From Hyaloraphidium curvatum (lineage: Eukaryota; Monoblepharomycota; Hyaloraphidiomycetes; Hyaloraphidiales; Hyaloraphidiaceae): a DNA stretch of 64,000 nt. A program made the position numbers and the translations under genes. This document shows, piece by piece, positions 38,507 to 52,057 of this stretch (positions are counted from its first letter, which is position 1; each line of letters opens with the position of its first letter). The DNA is taken from assembly GCA_025558095.1 (NCBI GenBank), contig JAIVFI010000023.1:124001-188000 (forward strand), written 5' to 3'. Under the pieces are notes generated by a model. The model was not told where the DNA came from, did not search any database, and saw nothing but the letters and a program-made list of their open reading frames with translations.

Positions 38507-39401
38507 TCAGAGGATGGTGCAGCAGCGGGAGGAGGGTTCCGCGGCGGCGGCGGCCTTGGCGGGCTTTTCGGGGGAAGCTGCGACGAGTTGGGGAGGTGAG
38601 ACTAATGAAGCGCCGACGGCCAGGGGCCGCGAGACGAACCCTCGGCCTCGGCGCTGTCAAACTGCTTGAGAACGATGTGGATCACGGTGGTCTGTCCGGC
38701 GGGAATCTTTTGCGCTGCGGAAGGAAACAGTCAGCACAAGCAACGAGATAGGAGACCGCAGTCCGTTCCAGGTGCCCGAGGAGCAAACCGATCGGCTAGC
38801 GGCTTTCTCTGCCCCTGCCTAACTGAAGAAACTTCCGGCATTTGGCCGGGTTCTTCCTGAGGAACCTTCCGCGCTCAACGGCCAGCCCGGTCACTTGAAG
38901 GGCAGTTCCGCAGGGCGCGATCGTTCAGACAGGCGGACGCCACAGCAGGCCGCCAAAGACAATTAAGGAGCACCAGGAAACGCGCCGGCGGGGCCGCATC
39001 GGACCGCCGCTGCAGCACCCGGTGCCGGGGCCCCGAAACCCCGCTTCCGCCCGTCCTCCCCCAAAATGCCGACACTCACACTCCAGCGTGTTTCCCCCCT
39101 CCAGAAATCGCCCGCGGTACAGGATCCTGACGGCCTGCAGCGACTTTGGGCGCTCGTCGGCCCACTCGGGCGGCCACGAGTCGAAGACGCGCCTCCGCAC
39201 GGCCTCGACCGACTCCTGCGGGCCGGCGAGCATGTCCGTCTTGCGGCCCGAGACGAGCAGCAGCCGCAGGTTGATCTTCTCGGGCGGCACGGCGTCGATG
39301 ACGTTCAGCGGCGGCGGCGCGTCCGCGCGCGGCGGCGGCGGGTCGGGCGACGGCGCGCGCTCCTCGAGCGGCAGCTCCGGCGCCGCCGCGGGCGCTGACA
39401 T
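38507..39401 (-). CDS. UBL3: UBL3/MUB-type prenylated ubiquitin-fold protein
   Basis: Three exons (39401-39080, 38714-38640, 38577-38507) give 155 aa. After a Pro-rich lead of about 40 residues, the ubiquitin fold begins KINLRLLLVSGRKTDMLAGP and continues VEAVRRRVFDSWPPEWADE, AVRILYRGRFLEGGNTLE, then exon 2 IPAGQTTVIHIVLKQFD. This matches UBL3 and the plant membrane-anchored ubiquitin-fold proteins. Exon 3 supplies a tail ending RCCTIL, equivalent to the CCVIL end of UBL3. A terminal CTIL is a CaaX box for prenylation, with the preceding Cys open to palmitoylation. Intron 1 is 365 nt, the longest here, but its GTGAGT...CGCAG splice keeps the domain spacing exactly. Without exon 3 the lipid anchor would be lost, so that splice decides function. 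Confidence 0.88.
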
Positions 39402-39670
39402 GGCGCCGCGGCGCGCGGGCGGGCCGGACTCCCGAGCCGGGAAGGGGCACAGCGGGGAGCGGTTGCAGGGCCCTTGCACTGCCTCTCTGACCAGATGCTC
39501 GATCGTCGTGCGAGCTGCGAAGCCCCGAAACGAGCCCCGAAGAACACACGGCGCTCTGAACAGAGCCAGATATCTTATGCAGGACTCAAATCTGTCGCAG
39601 ATGCATATCGCATTCGTATAATTTGCTGCTCTGATGCTCGGATCGGCCTCCATGTAACTCTTTCTCCTTT

Positions 39671-40991
39671 TCACGGCAATCTACACCATGAACTCGAAGG
39701 GCTGCCCGTCCGACTCCCCTCCGTCCACTGCGTCACCAGCACCGTCTGCTGCCCAGCAGGCATCGCCGGCAAAGTCACCGCGAACGCCCCATCCGCCGTT
39801 GCGTTGGCCTCCGCGATCGCCTGTTCAGGCTCGAAGGAGCACCACTGAGGGATGTCTCCGCAGGCGCTGAAAGGGTAGACCCTGATCCCGGCGTTCGCGA
39901 TCGCTTGACCAGTAAGCGTCGGCTTCCTGTCCGCGTCCGCAGTGACGGAGGTCACGTTCGGAGGATACGGCACGTCGAACGGCCCCGCCGTCAGAATCGG
40001 CGACGCGATCCCCATCTTGCTGAGCTGGAAATAGTAAGCTATCCACCTCCCGCTGGACATGGTCTCGCCCATGCGCCAGTACCGCTCCGGGGTGTACCCA
40101 TCGTTGCCGCCCTGGCTGTTGGTGTGCTCGATGGCTCCGTTGGGAAGAATCCGGGCGAGGCACATCGTAAAAGCGCAGCCGGATGTTTTGGTGCCGCCGG
40201 CATAGATGGTGTTGCCTTCTTGGCTGACCCCATCTTCGCCGAGGCCGAAGGCCAGCTTCGGAGGCTGGGTTACGGGGATCGAGAGGGCGGCGCGCGGGGG
40301 AGCATAGGTGAGGCTGAAGAAAGGAATGGACTGGTGAATCATGTCGGTGGAGGTGAGGAAGGAGAGCTTGGTTCCCCGAGGGATGGTCTTTGTGGTCTTC
40401 ACGGTGAACAGGCCCCGGGGCCCAACGTTCGCCCAGCCGATTCTTTTCTTTTCGTCGTAGGTGCCATTCCAGCCGGCGTAGATGTCGACATAGTAGGGCG
40501 ACTCCCACTCGTAGCAGGGGTTCGCCTCGTCCGGCAGCGGCTCGTCCACGGCGGGGTCGTAGCGCCCGTTGCGGTTCCGGTCGAAAAAGATGCGGCCCGA
40601 GATGGCGTGCACGGTGCTCCGGGGCGGAGGCGTCACGGTGCGGGTTCTTGTGGTTCTCCGACTCGTGGTCGTGCGGGGTTTGCAGCATTTCGCGGCGCGG
40701 GCGTAGTTGGCGTTGGCCGGGGGAAGCAGGGGCTTGCCGGGCGGGCACGCGGCGCAGTACGCCCTGGTCCAGCTCGTGGGTGATTTGCGATGCGTCAGAG
40801 TGGTCAGGTGTACGATCGGTCACGTCCCTCAGCCCCAACTTGGGCGCCTCTTCGGGCACGAGCTGTCCGACGTCCGCCGCAGCCGGGGCCGCTCCTCGCC
40901 TCTGCCTCCGTGCAGACGTGCCAGCCAACAGCGCCATCAGAAAATCTAGCCTCCATCCCGGCTCGGCTCGCACCTGCTCACTTACCGGCAT
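39671..40991 (-). pseudogene. Damaged tandem copy of a secreted SdrD-B-like protein
   Basis: The C-terminal frame (40636-39671) encodes VHAISGRIFFDRNRNGRYDP and the rest of the domain, paralogous to the gene at 41154-42614. Upstream the matching N-terminal sequence is in another frame (GQLVPEEAPKLGLRDVTDR, SDASQITHELDQ). Base-by-base comparison with the other copy shows a 2-base deletion near 40761. A further 4-base deletion near 39705 throws the end out of frame, so the family ending is replaced by unrelated residues (RTGSPSSSWCRLP). The signal peptide present in the other copy cannot be found here. Two independent indels relative to a close paralogue make true decay likelier than one sequencing slip. 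The intact half could still be translated as a truncated protein. Confidence 0.75.
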
Positions 40992-42215
40992 CTAGCGCAT
41001 GCAATTCTAACAGGCGTTCGCAGTGCATTCGCCGCGATCCCAGCAACGGAGAAGACGAAATGACGACGATGAGCATCAGAGCAAGCATGACGAGAGAACG
41101 GGCAGTTGGCGCGGGGTATGTGTTTGGCATTGTTGTGGCACGTCGCAAGCCATCTACACGGTGAACTCGAACGATTGCCCGTCCGACTCCCCTTCGTCCG
41201 TCCACTGCGTCGCCAGCACCGTTTGCTGCCCAGCAGGCATCGCGGGCAAAGTCACGGCGAACGCCCCGTCCGCCGTTGCGTTGGCCACCGCGATCGCCTT
41301 CTCGGGCCAGAAGGAGCACCACTCGGGGAAGTTCCCGCAGGCGCTGAAGGGGTAGATCCTTATCGCAGCTTTTGCGGTCGCATGGCCGATGAGAGTGGGC
41401 TTCCTGGCCGCGTCCACGGCGGCAGAGGTCACGTTCGGGGGATAGGGCACGTCGAACGGCCCCGCTGTCAGCATCGGCGACGCGATCCCCATCTTGTTGA
41501 GCTGTAAGTAGAAAGCCATCCACCGCCCGCTGTGCATGGAGTTGCCCATGGCCCAATATCGCCCGGGGGTGTACCCATCGTTGCCGGCGGCACCGTTGTT
41601 GTCCTCCACGGTGCCGTTCGGGTAGATCCGCGCGATGCACATCATGAACCTGCAGCCGGGGGACTTGGTACCTGCGGCAGAGATGTGATTCCCTTCTCGG
41701 CGGAGCCCGTCTTCTTTGTCGAAGGCCAGCTTGGCAGGCTGGGTTACGGGGATCGACAGGGCGGCCCCCGGAGGTGCGTAGGTGAGGTTGAAGAAAGGAA
41801 CGGGGTTGTCGAGCACGTTATTGGAGTTCACGAAGGAGAGCTTGGTTCCCCGAGGGACGATCTTGGTGGTCTTGACGGTGAAGAGACCCCTGGGACCAAC
41901 GCTCGCCCAGCCGATCTCCTTCTTCCCGTCGTAAGTCCCACTCCAGTTGGCATAGACACCAACGTGGTAAGGCCCCTCGAAGCAGGGGGTTTCTACGTCC
42001 GGAAGCGGCTCGTCCACGGCGGGGTCGAAGCGCCCGTTGCGGTTGCGGTCGAAAAAGATGCGGCCCGAGATGGCGTGCACGGTGCTGCGGGGCGGAGGCG
42101 TCACGGTGCGGGTTCTTGTGGTTCTCCGACTCGTGGTCGTGCGGGGTTTGCAGCATTTCGCGGCGCGGGCGTAGTTGGCGTTGGCCGGGGGAAGCAGGGG
42201 CTTGCCGGGCGGGCA
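40620..42215. repeat. Direct repeat: 128-base identical tract shared by the tandem pair (40620-40747 and 42088-42215)
   Basis: The two tracts are identical over 128 bases and nearly so for about 90 further bases on one side, while the rest of the paired genes differs at many positions. The tract encodes the Cys-rich linker (ARAAKCCKPRTTTSRR region). This mosaic identity suggests recent gene conversion or unequal exchange between the copies. Confidence 0.75.
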
Positions 42216-42614
42216 GGCGGCGCAGTATGCCCTCGCCTCCAGCTTGTGGGTGATTTGCGATGCGTCAGAGCGGTCAGCTGTACGATCGGTTACGTCCCTC
42301 AGCGCCAGCTTGGGCGCCTCTTCGGGCACGAACTGTCCGACGCCCGCCGCAGCCGCGGCCGTCGGCGCCGGCCCGTAGTCCCACACCGTCTTCACGGTGG
42401 GCCGCAGCGTCGTCGTCCTCCACACCGTCGCCGTCGTGGTCGCCGGAGGACGGCAGCAGCACGCGGCACCGGCGGCCGAAGCGGAGCCGCAGGTTGGTCC
42501 CGCCGCGAGCGCGCGGGTGGTCGTCGGCAGCGCGCCGGCGGGGCCCAAGAACAATGCCACGAGGAGCAGAGGAAGAGCGCTGGGACAGGAGTGGTGTCTG
42601 GAATCGGTATTCAT
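41154..42614 (-). CDS. Secreted SdrD-B/prealbumin-like domain protein
   Basis: A single exon of 486 aa from the ATG at 42614. A signal peptide (ALPLLLVALFLGPAGALP) is followed by a Cys cluster (SAAGAACCCRPPA), a Thr-rich stretch (TTTATVWRTTTLRPTVKT) and a second Cys-rich piece (YCAACPPGKPLL, AAKCCKPRTTTSRR). The central module begins ISGRIFFDRNRNGRFDPAVD followed by EPLPDV, which is the calcium-binding DxNxNGxxD opening of SdrD-B repeats from bacterial surface proteins. It runs as a beta-rich domain to PAMPAGQQTVLATQW and ends QSFEFTV. No wall-anchor motif or GPI signal is obvious. A cell-surface or matrix role is inferred. The tandem copy downstream is damaged, so this is the functional member. 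Confidence 0.75.
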   Translation of the reverse strand: MNTDSRHHSCPSALPLLLVALFLGPAGALPTTTRALAAGPTCGSASAAGAACCCRPPATTTATVWRTTTLRPTVKTVWDYGPAPTAAAAAGVGQFVPEEAPKLALRDVTDRTADRSDASQITHKLEARAYCAACPPGKPLLPPANANYARAAKCCKPRTTTSRRTTRTRTVTPPPRSTVHAISGRIFFDRNRNGRFDPAVDEPLPDVETPCFEGPYHVGVYANWSGTYDGKKEIGWASVGPRGLFTVKTTKIVPRGTKLSFVNSNNVLDNPVPFFNLTYAPPGAALSIPVTQPAKLAFDKEDGLRREGNHISAAGTKSPGCRFMMCIARIYPNGTVEDNNGAAGNDGYTPGRYWAMGNSMHSGRWMAFYLQLNKMGIASPMLTAGPFDVPYPPNVTSAAVDAARKPTLIGHATAKAAIRIYPFSACGNFPEWCSFWPEKAIAVANATADGAFAVTLPAMPAGQQTVLATQWTDEGESDGQSFEFTV

Positions 42615-42950
42615 TGTAGGTTGCAGGTTGTGGGATGACTCCTTCAGGGATCGGTTCTTGGCCACAGTCGTGTGGCGGAGCCTGACGTCACACGCCGGAA
42701 CAAAACGGGCAGGCTTCCGGGCCTTCGCTTGCAGGATCAAAAGGGGCTTCAGATGTATCCTACGTTCGGACGATTTAGTCGCTCTGATGGTTGCATCGAT
42801 TCAATCGTTACCGAGATTGGGTGACTGCAACGCGCAGGCCACTGGAAACGAGGCCGAGGAAAGCAAATCGATGAATTCCGAGTGCTATTTTGTTGCACCT
42901 GCCACAAAGCTCGGCGTGTGGGGAGCAGATCCTGCTCGCTTGTAGGCTCT
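42615..42950. promoter_or_regulatory. Divergent 5' region between the SdrD-B-like gene and the beta-helix gene
   Basis: These are 336 bases between outward-facing starts; AT content rises at 42770-42900. No coding match is seen. Confidence 0.4.
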
Positions 42951-43795
42951 ATGCTGCGAGTCGTCGGAGTTCCAAGTTCGTTCCAAGACCACAGCAGCGT
43001 CGAAATCTACAGGCCGGACTGGCACGTGGACATGCCAGTGCGGTTGGTCGGGCTGGGGACGGCCCCTGCAGTGCTCTCGTTCGGGGGCGGGGCGTACGCG
43101 CCTGAAAAGATCCTCGTCGAGGCCCCGCTTTACATGCAGAACGTCAGGATCTCGCACTTTGACGGCGAGTACAGTTCCGCCGGCGCGACCTTCGGCGTGA
43201 GGGGAACGATCGTCCTCGAGGACTGCGGCGTCGCCACCAACTGTTCCGGAAGCGCGGTGAACCTCCAGGCCGGATCCCGGGCTTGGTTCCACCGCACGTC
43301 TTTCGAAAGTGTCCCCGACTACGACTATCCCCGATATGTGATCGAAATCGAGGGGGGCTGCTTCGGAGCCGCGCGGTGCACCTTCAAGCCGCCAGCCGAG
43401 GAGGCGTTTTACAACTGGGAATCGAGCTGCGTCGAAGGAAGGACCGATGGCGCGTTGAACTGCAGCCCTGGCGCAGGGGTTTCGGATCGCGCGGGTTCCT
43501 GCGCGCGTTCACCGGGGACCCGAGCGACGGAGAAGACGGGGACGGCGAGGCCGGCGAGGCCGGCGACTCGGAAGTGTGAGCGCCGGCGCTGAATGGGACT
43601 GTGATCATTTCCGCGGCGTCCGATCCCGGCCTCGGCATTTTCCCCGGCGACGTGCTCAACATCGAAGGCATTGGGGATGGCAGCTTGACCCTGCGGGCAT
43701 GGCGCGGGCATGACGAGGGTGAGCACGTCGAGGGCACCCAAAGGTACAGATCCAGCCACTCTAAAATCCAAAAGCAGTGCTCAGCGCGCCTTTAG
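42951..43795 (+). pseudogene. Beta-helix-like protein gene with a frameshift and an in-frame stop
   Basis: From the ATG at 42951 the frame reads MLRVVGVPSSFQDHSSVEIY and PVRLVGLGTAPAVLSFGG, then short strand-turn units such as LYMQNVRISHFDGEYSSAGA and IVLEDCGVATNCSGSAVNL. These have the look of right-handed parallel beta-helix coils of pectate-lyase-like proteins. After about 43440 this frame turns basic and unlike a protein until 43592. A neighbouring frame instead gives an acidic stretch (GDPSDGEDGDGEAGEAGDSE), a TGA at 43577-43579, and then strand-like sequence (LNGTVIISAASDPGLGIFPG, DVLNIEGIGDGSLTLRAW). So one shift and one stop separate pieces of what looks like one gene. There is no signal peptide at 42951, so the true 5' end may also be missing. 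Confidence 0.5.
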
Positions 43796-43933
43796 CACCC
43801 TCTGTGGGCCGAACGGGGTTGTAATGGGCGTTTGTAAAATCAGTCAATCCAGAAAGTCAGTCAGTAGTCACACCCAGCCGCCAGGCCACGACGAACGCTT
43901 CTCGAGGGCGGGCACGCAGAAGGGTTAGCTCAA

Positions 43934-46125
43934 ATGGGAATCTTCGATTCAAAGGAGGAGAAGCTCCTCAGCGCCTGCAAGCAGGGGAATGTGGCCAGAG
44001 TGCGGGAGCTCCTGGCGAACCCCGCGCTCAACGTGAACGCGCAGGGGACCGTTCAATACGACTGGAATCCTTTCGACTCGACTATGGTTGGAAGGGGAGC
44101 ATTGCCAGCGGACAAACGGCACTCACTGTCGCTTGCACTAGCGGCAGAGTGGACGTCGTCCGACTGCTGCTGGCGGACCCTAGGGTCGACGTGAACGCGC
44201 GAAGTTATGGTGGCGGGACGGCTTTGGTTCGCGCCTGCCCTTGCAGCAAGAAGGAAGTCGTTGAGCTGCTGCTGGCGGATTGTAGGGTCGACGTCAACGC
44301 GAAGGACGACGCCGGTCGGACGGTCTTCATAGCGGCTTGCCAGAGCGGCAATGCGGACGTCGTGCGGCTGCTGCTGGCGGACCTCAGGGTCGACGTCAAC
44401 GCGAAAGCTAACAATGGCGTGACGGGCTTCATCTATGCCTGCAGGAATGGTCACGTGGATGTGGTGAAGCTCCTGCTCGGTGACCCTCGTGTTGACCTGA
44501 ACGCCGCGGCGGAGATGGCGGAGCTGAACGACAAAACGACCAAGACGGAATCCAAGCTACACGGACCGACGGGGTTCGTGGTCGCGTGCTGGTTGGGAAA
44601 GGACGAGATCATCTCGTTGCTGCTCGCGAACCCGAGGGTGGAAGTCAACCTGGCTGATACGGACGGCACCACGGGGTTGATCCATGCCTGCGAACAGAAC
44701 GCGGCAGCGTGGTCCAGCTGCTCCTGGAGCGACCGGACCGCGTGGACGTAACGATTCGAAACAAGGCCGGGCTGTCTGCTGCGGATGTTGGAACCCCGGA
44801 CACGAAGCGGCTTGTGAGAGCTAAACTGGACGAGGCTGAAGCCGCGCGGAAGCAGCACGAGGCCCGGGTCGAGAAAGAGCGGACCGAGCACGACCGCCGC
44901 AAAGCGGAGGCAAGGGCCGCAGAGGCGGAGCAGGCACGAAAGGCTGAGCTCGAGCTGCGGATGAAGGAGCTGCAGCTCAAGGAGCGAGAGCTCGCGGTCA
45001 AGGAGAAACTGGGTGCTTCCAATCCACCCCGGGCGAGCCCGTCGCGGATCAGCTCGGACAAGACCGTCGTCCCCACCACCAAATCGCCCTCCGAAGGCTC
45101 CTCCTCTTCGAGCCGCGGGTCGACCAAAACCGCCGGCTTAGAATCCTCCTTCGTATCAAAACTTCGAATCGCGCCTGAGGACGTCAGGTACGAGGAGAAG
45201 GATGTCCTCGGCGAGGGCGGTTTCGGCAAGGTGTACCGCGGCGTGCTCCGCGGAGCGACCTCGGTGGCAGTAAAGACAATCAAGGGCACTGTGGGGCCGC
45301 GGACGATGAGGATGTTTTTGGACGAGATTGCGGTCTGGGAGGGACTGAACCAGCGCAACGGTGAGCGCCTTCACTGTGGCGCGGACGCAGAGCTGGAGCT
45401 GACCGGCTGCATTTCCTGTAGTCCTTCCTCTGCTTGCCTTCTGCGAGAACCCGCCGCTCATGGTCTCCGAGTTCTGCACCGACGGCAACCTCCGAGACCG
45501 CCTGGACGACCTCGACTGGGACCAGAACATGGGGCTCCGGTACCTCAAGGGCGTTGCCGAAGGCATGGCCTACCTGCACTCGTTCCGCGTGCTGCACGGG
45601 GACCTCAAGTACCTCAACATCATGATCGGTCAGTCTCCGCCAAGCTCGGCCCCCCGTTACGCTGATCAGTAGACACCGCAGACCACGACGTCGCCAAGAT
45701 CGCAGACTTTGGCCTCTCCCGTGTCCGCACGCACCTCTCCAACTCCTCGAGCATGAACGCTGGCGGCGGATCCGGAACGCCGCCCTTTATGGCCCCCGAA
45801 ATCTGGGACGGCGAGAAGCTCAAGGCGCCGGCAGACGTGTACGCCTTTGCGATGGTGTGCTTCGAGGTGACGAGCGAGGGGATGTATCCGTTCCAGGGGA
45901 TGAACGCGATGGCGGTGGGTTGTTCTGCGGTTGAGCGTGCGCGGCTGATCGAGCTCGCTACGGCGACGGCAGATCATGAGGAAGGTCTGCGACGAGCGAA
46001 AGAGGCCGGCCAGACCCGACCTCGCCAGCGATGCCATGTGGGCGCTGATGCAGCGGATGTGGGCGCAGGATTCGCCGGACAGGCCGGCGTTCGTCGAAGT
46101 GGCGGCCGCGATGGCTGGGTGGTGA
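43934..46125 (+). CDS. Ankyrin-repeat / TKL-type protein kinase, with two frameshifts in the ankyrin part
   Basis: Ankyrin units begin at 43934 (LLSACKQGNVARVRELLANP) and repeat as VDVVRLLLADPRVDVNA, EVVELLLADCRVDVNA, ADVVRLLLADLRVDVNA and VDVVKLLLGDPRVDLNA. The frame shifts near 44090 and again near 44702 (AACGCGGC, one base short of GGS). Then come a coiled coil (EAEAARKQHEARVEKERTEH) and a kinase domain on exons ending 45360, then 45422-45628, 45670-45914 and 45973-46125. Seen are LGEGGFGKVYRG, VAVKTIKG, VLHGDLKYLNIM, IADFGLSR, GTPPFMAPE and RPARPDLASDAMWALMQRMW. The catalytic loop has HGD instead of HRD, so it is a non-RD kinase; Lys, catalytic Asp and DFG remain. The 41-nt intron at 45629 is the shortest well-supported one here. 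The kinase half is intact and could be a gene by itself. Confidence 0.7.
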
Positions 46126-46857
46126 TTTGGTTCTTCGCAGTTCGTCATCTTTCACCGCGGATCGTATGGTAAGGAAGAGCGTGTATCAAGTTTTGGGGGG
46201 CATGGCATTGCTTTCGTGTATACCGTTCTTGGGCATCAAGGGAGCATGTATCGCACGAAAGAGGGGGGGGGGCAGTTTACATTGTCATTCTCATTGCTCT
46301 TTGATGGTTCGTTGCTGATGTTCAGATCTCTGCCAGAGGCTGAGCTGGCCAACGATCACTACGTTCGGGACGTCAAGGCGTGGGAAGCCGAAAGAAATTG
46401 TAGAGACTGTGAGCACAGCGCGGGCGGGCCCTGACCGCGAAAGCCCTCGCGCGAAGCCCGGGCATCGGCTTTCGGGGGAATCCCCCTGGCCCGTGCTGCC
46501 GGCGCGGCCTTGGCCCCCTTGTCGCGGCGGCGGACGGGATCTGCCTCTTTGTTTTGGTCGACTTTGGCGGTGGATGGCGCGGGGCCAAATGGGCAAAGAG
46601 GGGGAGGGGAGGGACGGCGGCGCTGCTGATCGGGGCCCGGGGAGATGAGATCCGCGGTGTAGACTGTCGGTTCGCGGGTGATCGAGGGCGCCGGGATTTC
46701 TCAGAGGGGTGTGGGACAGCTGGGAAGTGGGCAGTCGGTTGGGGGGGACCAGCCCGCCACCCAGCCCCGCGCCGCGCTGCGGCATCCCGGACGCCGCACG
46801 CCATCCCCCGCTGAGAGTGTGCCCCGCGGGCCCGCAGTCCCGGAGCGCGGCGATCCG
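46126..46857. promoter_or_regulatory. Long 5' region upstream of the C2H2 transcription-factor gene
   Basis: These are 732 bases with no supported gene. Open frames exist on both strands because stops are rare at this GC content, but none shows family-like content. A run of nine G lies at 46264-46272. A long 5' UTR or promoter would suit the regulator downstream. Confidence 0.4.
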
Positions 46858-49890
<3,033 letters not shown>

Positions 49891-50405
49891 AAGACGGGGG
49901 TCACTACTTGGAATCGATGCTTGCTTTGTCGTCTGCGGATCGGCACTGGGAGGGAACGGGGGCCCGTCCATTGGTCTCTTTATTGCATCCGCGTCGGGCA
50001 AATGTCCCCGTTCGTCTCGCACACTTCTGCTATCTGTGTTCTTGGTGTTGCGGCTCGGTATTCTGTCTGCGGCGAAGGGGACCCGCGGTCTCTCCGCTCC
50101 GCCGATCCGATCCCGCATCCGCCGTTTCCCCCGCACCTCCTCTTCCGGCCGCGTCGATCGGCGGGAATCCATCCCCACAAGCTTCTCCAGCAACCCGAAC
50201 CGCGACAATGGCCCGCCGTCGCCGCGGCAGGCGAGGCGGGCGGGGCAGATAAGCAACCGATCGCCGGGTGTCCTTGCGCTCGCAGCCATCCGGAATCGGG
50301 ATCGGCGGTCCGCTCCGGACTCGGACGGCCTAATCTCGCATTCAAATTCCCGGTCCCACATTTGGTTCGGTGCCCCCCGCCGCGACCTCGAACAGCAACG
50401 ACGCG
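49891..50405. promoter_or_regulatory. 5' region of the glutamine synthetase gene
   Basis: These are 515 bases between the transcription-factor stop and the ATG at 50406. No coding match is seen. The frame leading into the ATG is open for 12 codons but starts with GTG, so the ATG is preferred. Confidence 0.4.
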
Positions 50406-51912
50406 ATGGTCCACGCGAACGGCACCGCGCACCCCCCCGGCCCCTCGGCCGGGCTCGGCAAGGAGCTCGCCGATCAGGGTGTGAAGTACCTCCTCGCGAG
50501 CTACGTCGACATGCACGGCGTGTCCAAGGGCAAGGTCGTGCCCATCTCGCACTTCGACCGGATGATGTCGGGCTCGGAGCTCTGCACGGGGGCCGCCGTC
50601 GACGGCGTGCCGCAGGACGTGTCGGACGAGGAGGTCGCGGCGCACCCGGACCCCGAATCGGCCATGATCTGCCCCTGGAAGCCCGAGGTCGCGTGGCTGG
50701 CGAGCAATCTTTTCTGCGAGGGCAAGGAATTCGAGCCCTGCAGCCGGAACATCCTCAGGAGGGTCATGAAGAAGGCCGCCGACATGGGATATGAGTTTAA
50801 ACTGGGCATGGAGGCGGAATTCTTCGTCCTGAAGGACGCACCGGGCCTGCCGGGGGGCATCGCGCCCATGTCCAACCGCGCCAACCTCGACAAGCCCGCG
50901 TGAGTTTTGTTGATCACTCCGGATGATGACCTTGCACTGAAGTTTCGTTGCCAGCTACGACGTCGTCCGCCTGATGGACAACCTGGATTGGCTCGACGAG
51001 CTGGTCCAAGCCATGAACAAGCTGGACTTCGACGTCTACAGCTTCGACCACGAGGACGGGATCGGCCAGTTCGAGATCGACTTCACGTGGGTGCTCTGGC
51101 TCTGCGGTGACTGGTGAAGGAGAGAGCTGATCGGTCGGTCCGCGTCTCGCTGCAGTTATGCCAACGCGGTGAAGATGTCGGACCGCTTCATCTTCTTCCG
51201 GATGATGGCGCACGAGATCGCCCGCAAGCACGGCGGCTTCGCTACCTTCATGCCCAAGCCGTTCGCCGACCGTGCCGGCTCGGGCGCGCACTTCAACATG
51301 TCGCTCGCCGACATCAACACCGGCAAGAACCTCTTCGAGAACCCGTCCGACCCGCGCGGCTGCGGACTCTCGGAGCTCGGGTACAAGTTCCTAGCTGGCA
51401 TCCTGCGCCACCTGCCCGCGATCTGCGCGGTGATCGCCCCCACCGTCAACAGCTACAAGCGCCTCGTCCTCCGCGGGTGCATGTCCGGCTTCACCTGGGC
51501 TCCCGTGCTGCAATGCTATGGGGGAAACAACCGCACCAACACCCTGCGCATCCCCCTGGGCGGTGGCCGCGTGGAGCTCCGTGCGGCTGATTCGGCCTGC
51601 AACCCGTACCTGGGTGCCGCCATGGTCTTGGCCGCCGGCCTCGAGGGAATCGAGCAGAACCTCGATCCCGGGCCGCCGCACATGGAGAACATGTTTTCGC
51701 ACTCCGAGGAGGAGCTCAAGAAGATGGGCATCGGGAAGCTGCCGGGCTCGCTTGGTGAAGCCCTCGACCGGTTTGCCGAAGACCCGCTCAGCAAGTCCGT
51801 CTTTGGCGAGGCAATGTACAAGTCCTGGCTCGAGTTCAAGACGAACGAATGGGTCAGCTACATGAACCACGTCTCGGACTGGGAGTACAAGCGGTACCTC
51901 AAATTCTTCTGA
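50406..51912 (+). CDS. Type III glutamate-ammonia ligase (glutamine synthetase-like, GlnT type)
   Basis: Three exons (50406-50899, 50955-51086, 51156-51912) give 460 aa. The beta-grasp half begins [20 protein letters not shown]. The catalytic half shows [24 protein letters not shown], the GAHFNMSL segment at the active site, [37 protein letters not shown] and [20 protein letters not shown]. These fit the bacterial type III (GlnT) branch rather than the fungal GS II used for ammonia assimilation. The reaction is ATP-dependent amidation of glutamate or a close analogue such as methylamine transfer. Introns of 55 and 69 nt (donors GTGAGT and GTGGGT) show a resident nuclear gene. It is probably acquired from bacteria and used in alternative nitrogen metabolism; that is inference. 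Confidence 0.88.
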
Positions 51913-52057
51913 TCGGAAATACCACGACCTGGGCCCATGAAAGCGTTGCCGGGCATAGACGTAATTGGGAAGCCCGTATCGGATCGGACCCGGGCCGTTG
52001 CGAGCGTTGTCTGGCTGCGTGCATGGATGTATTGGGAAGCTATAGAGCGGAACACGG

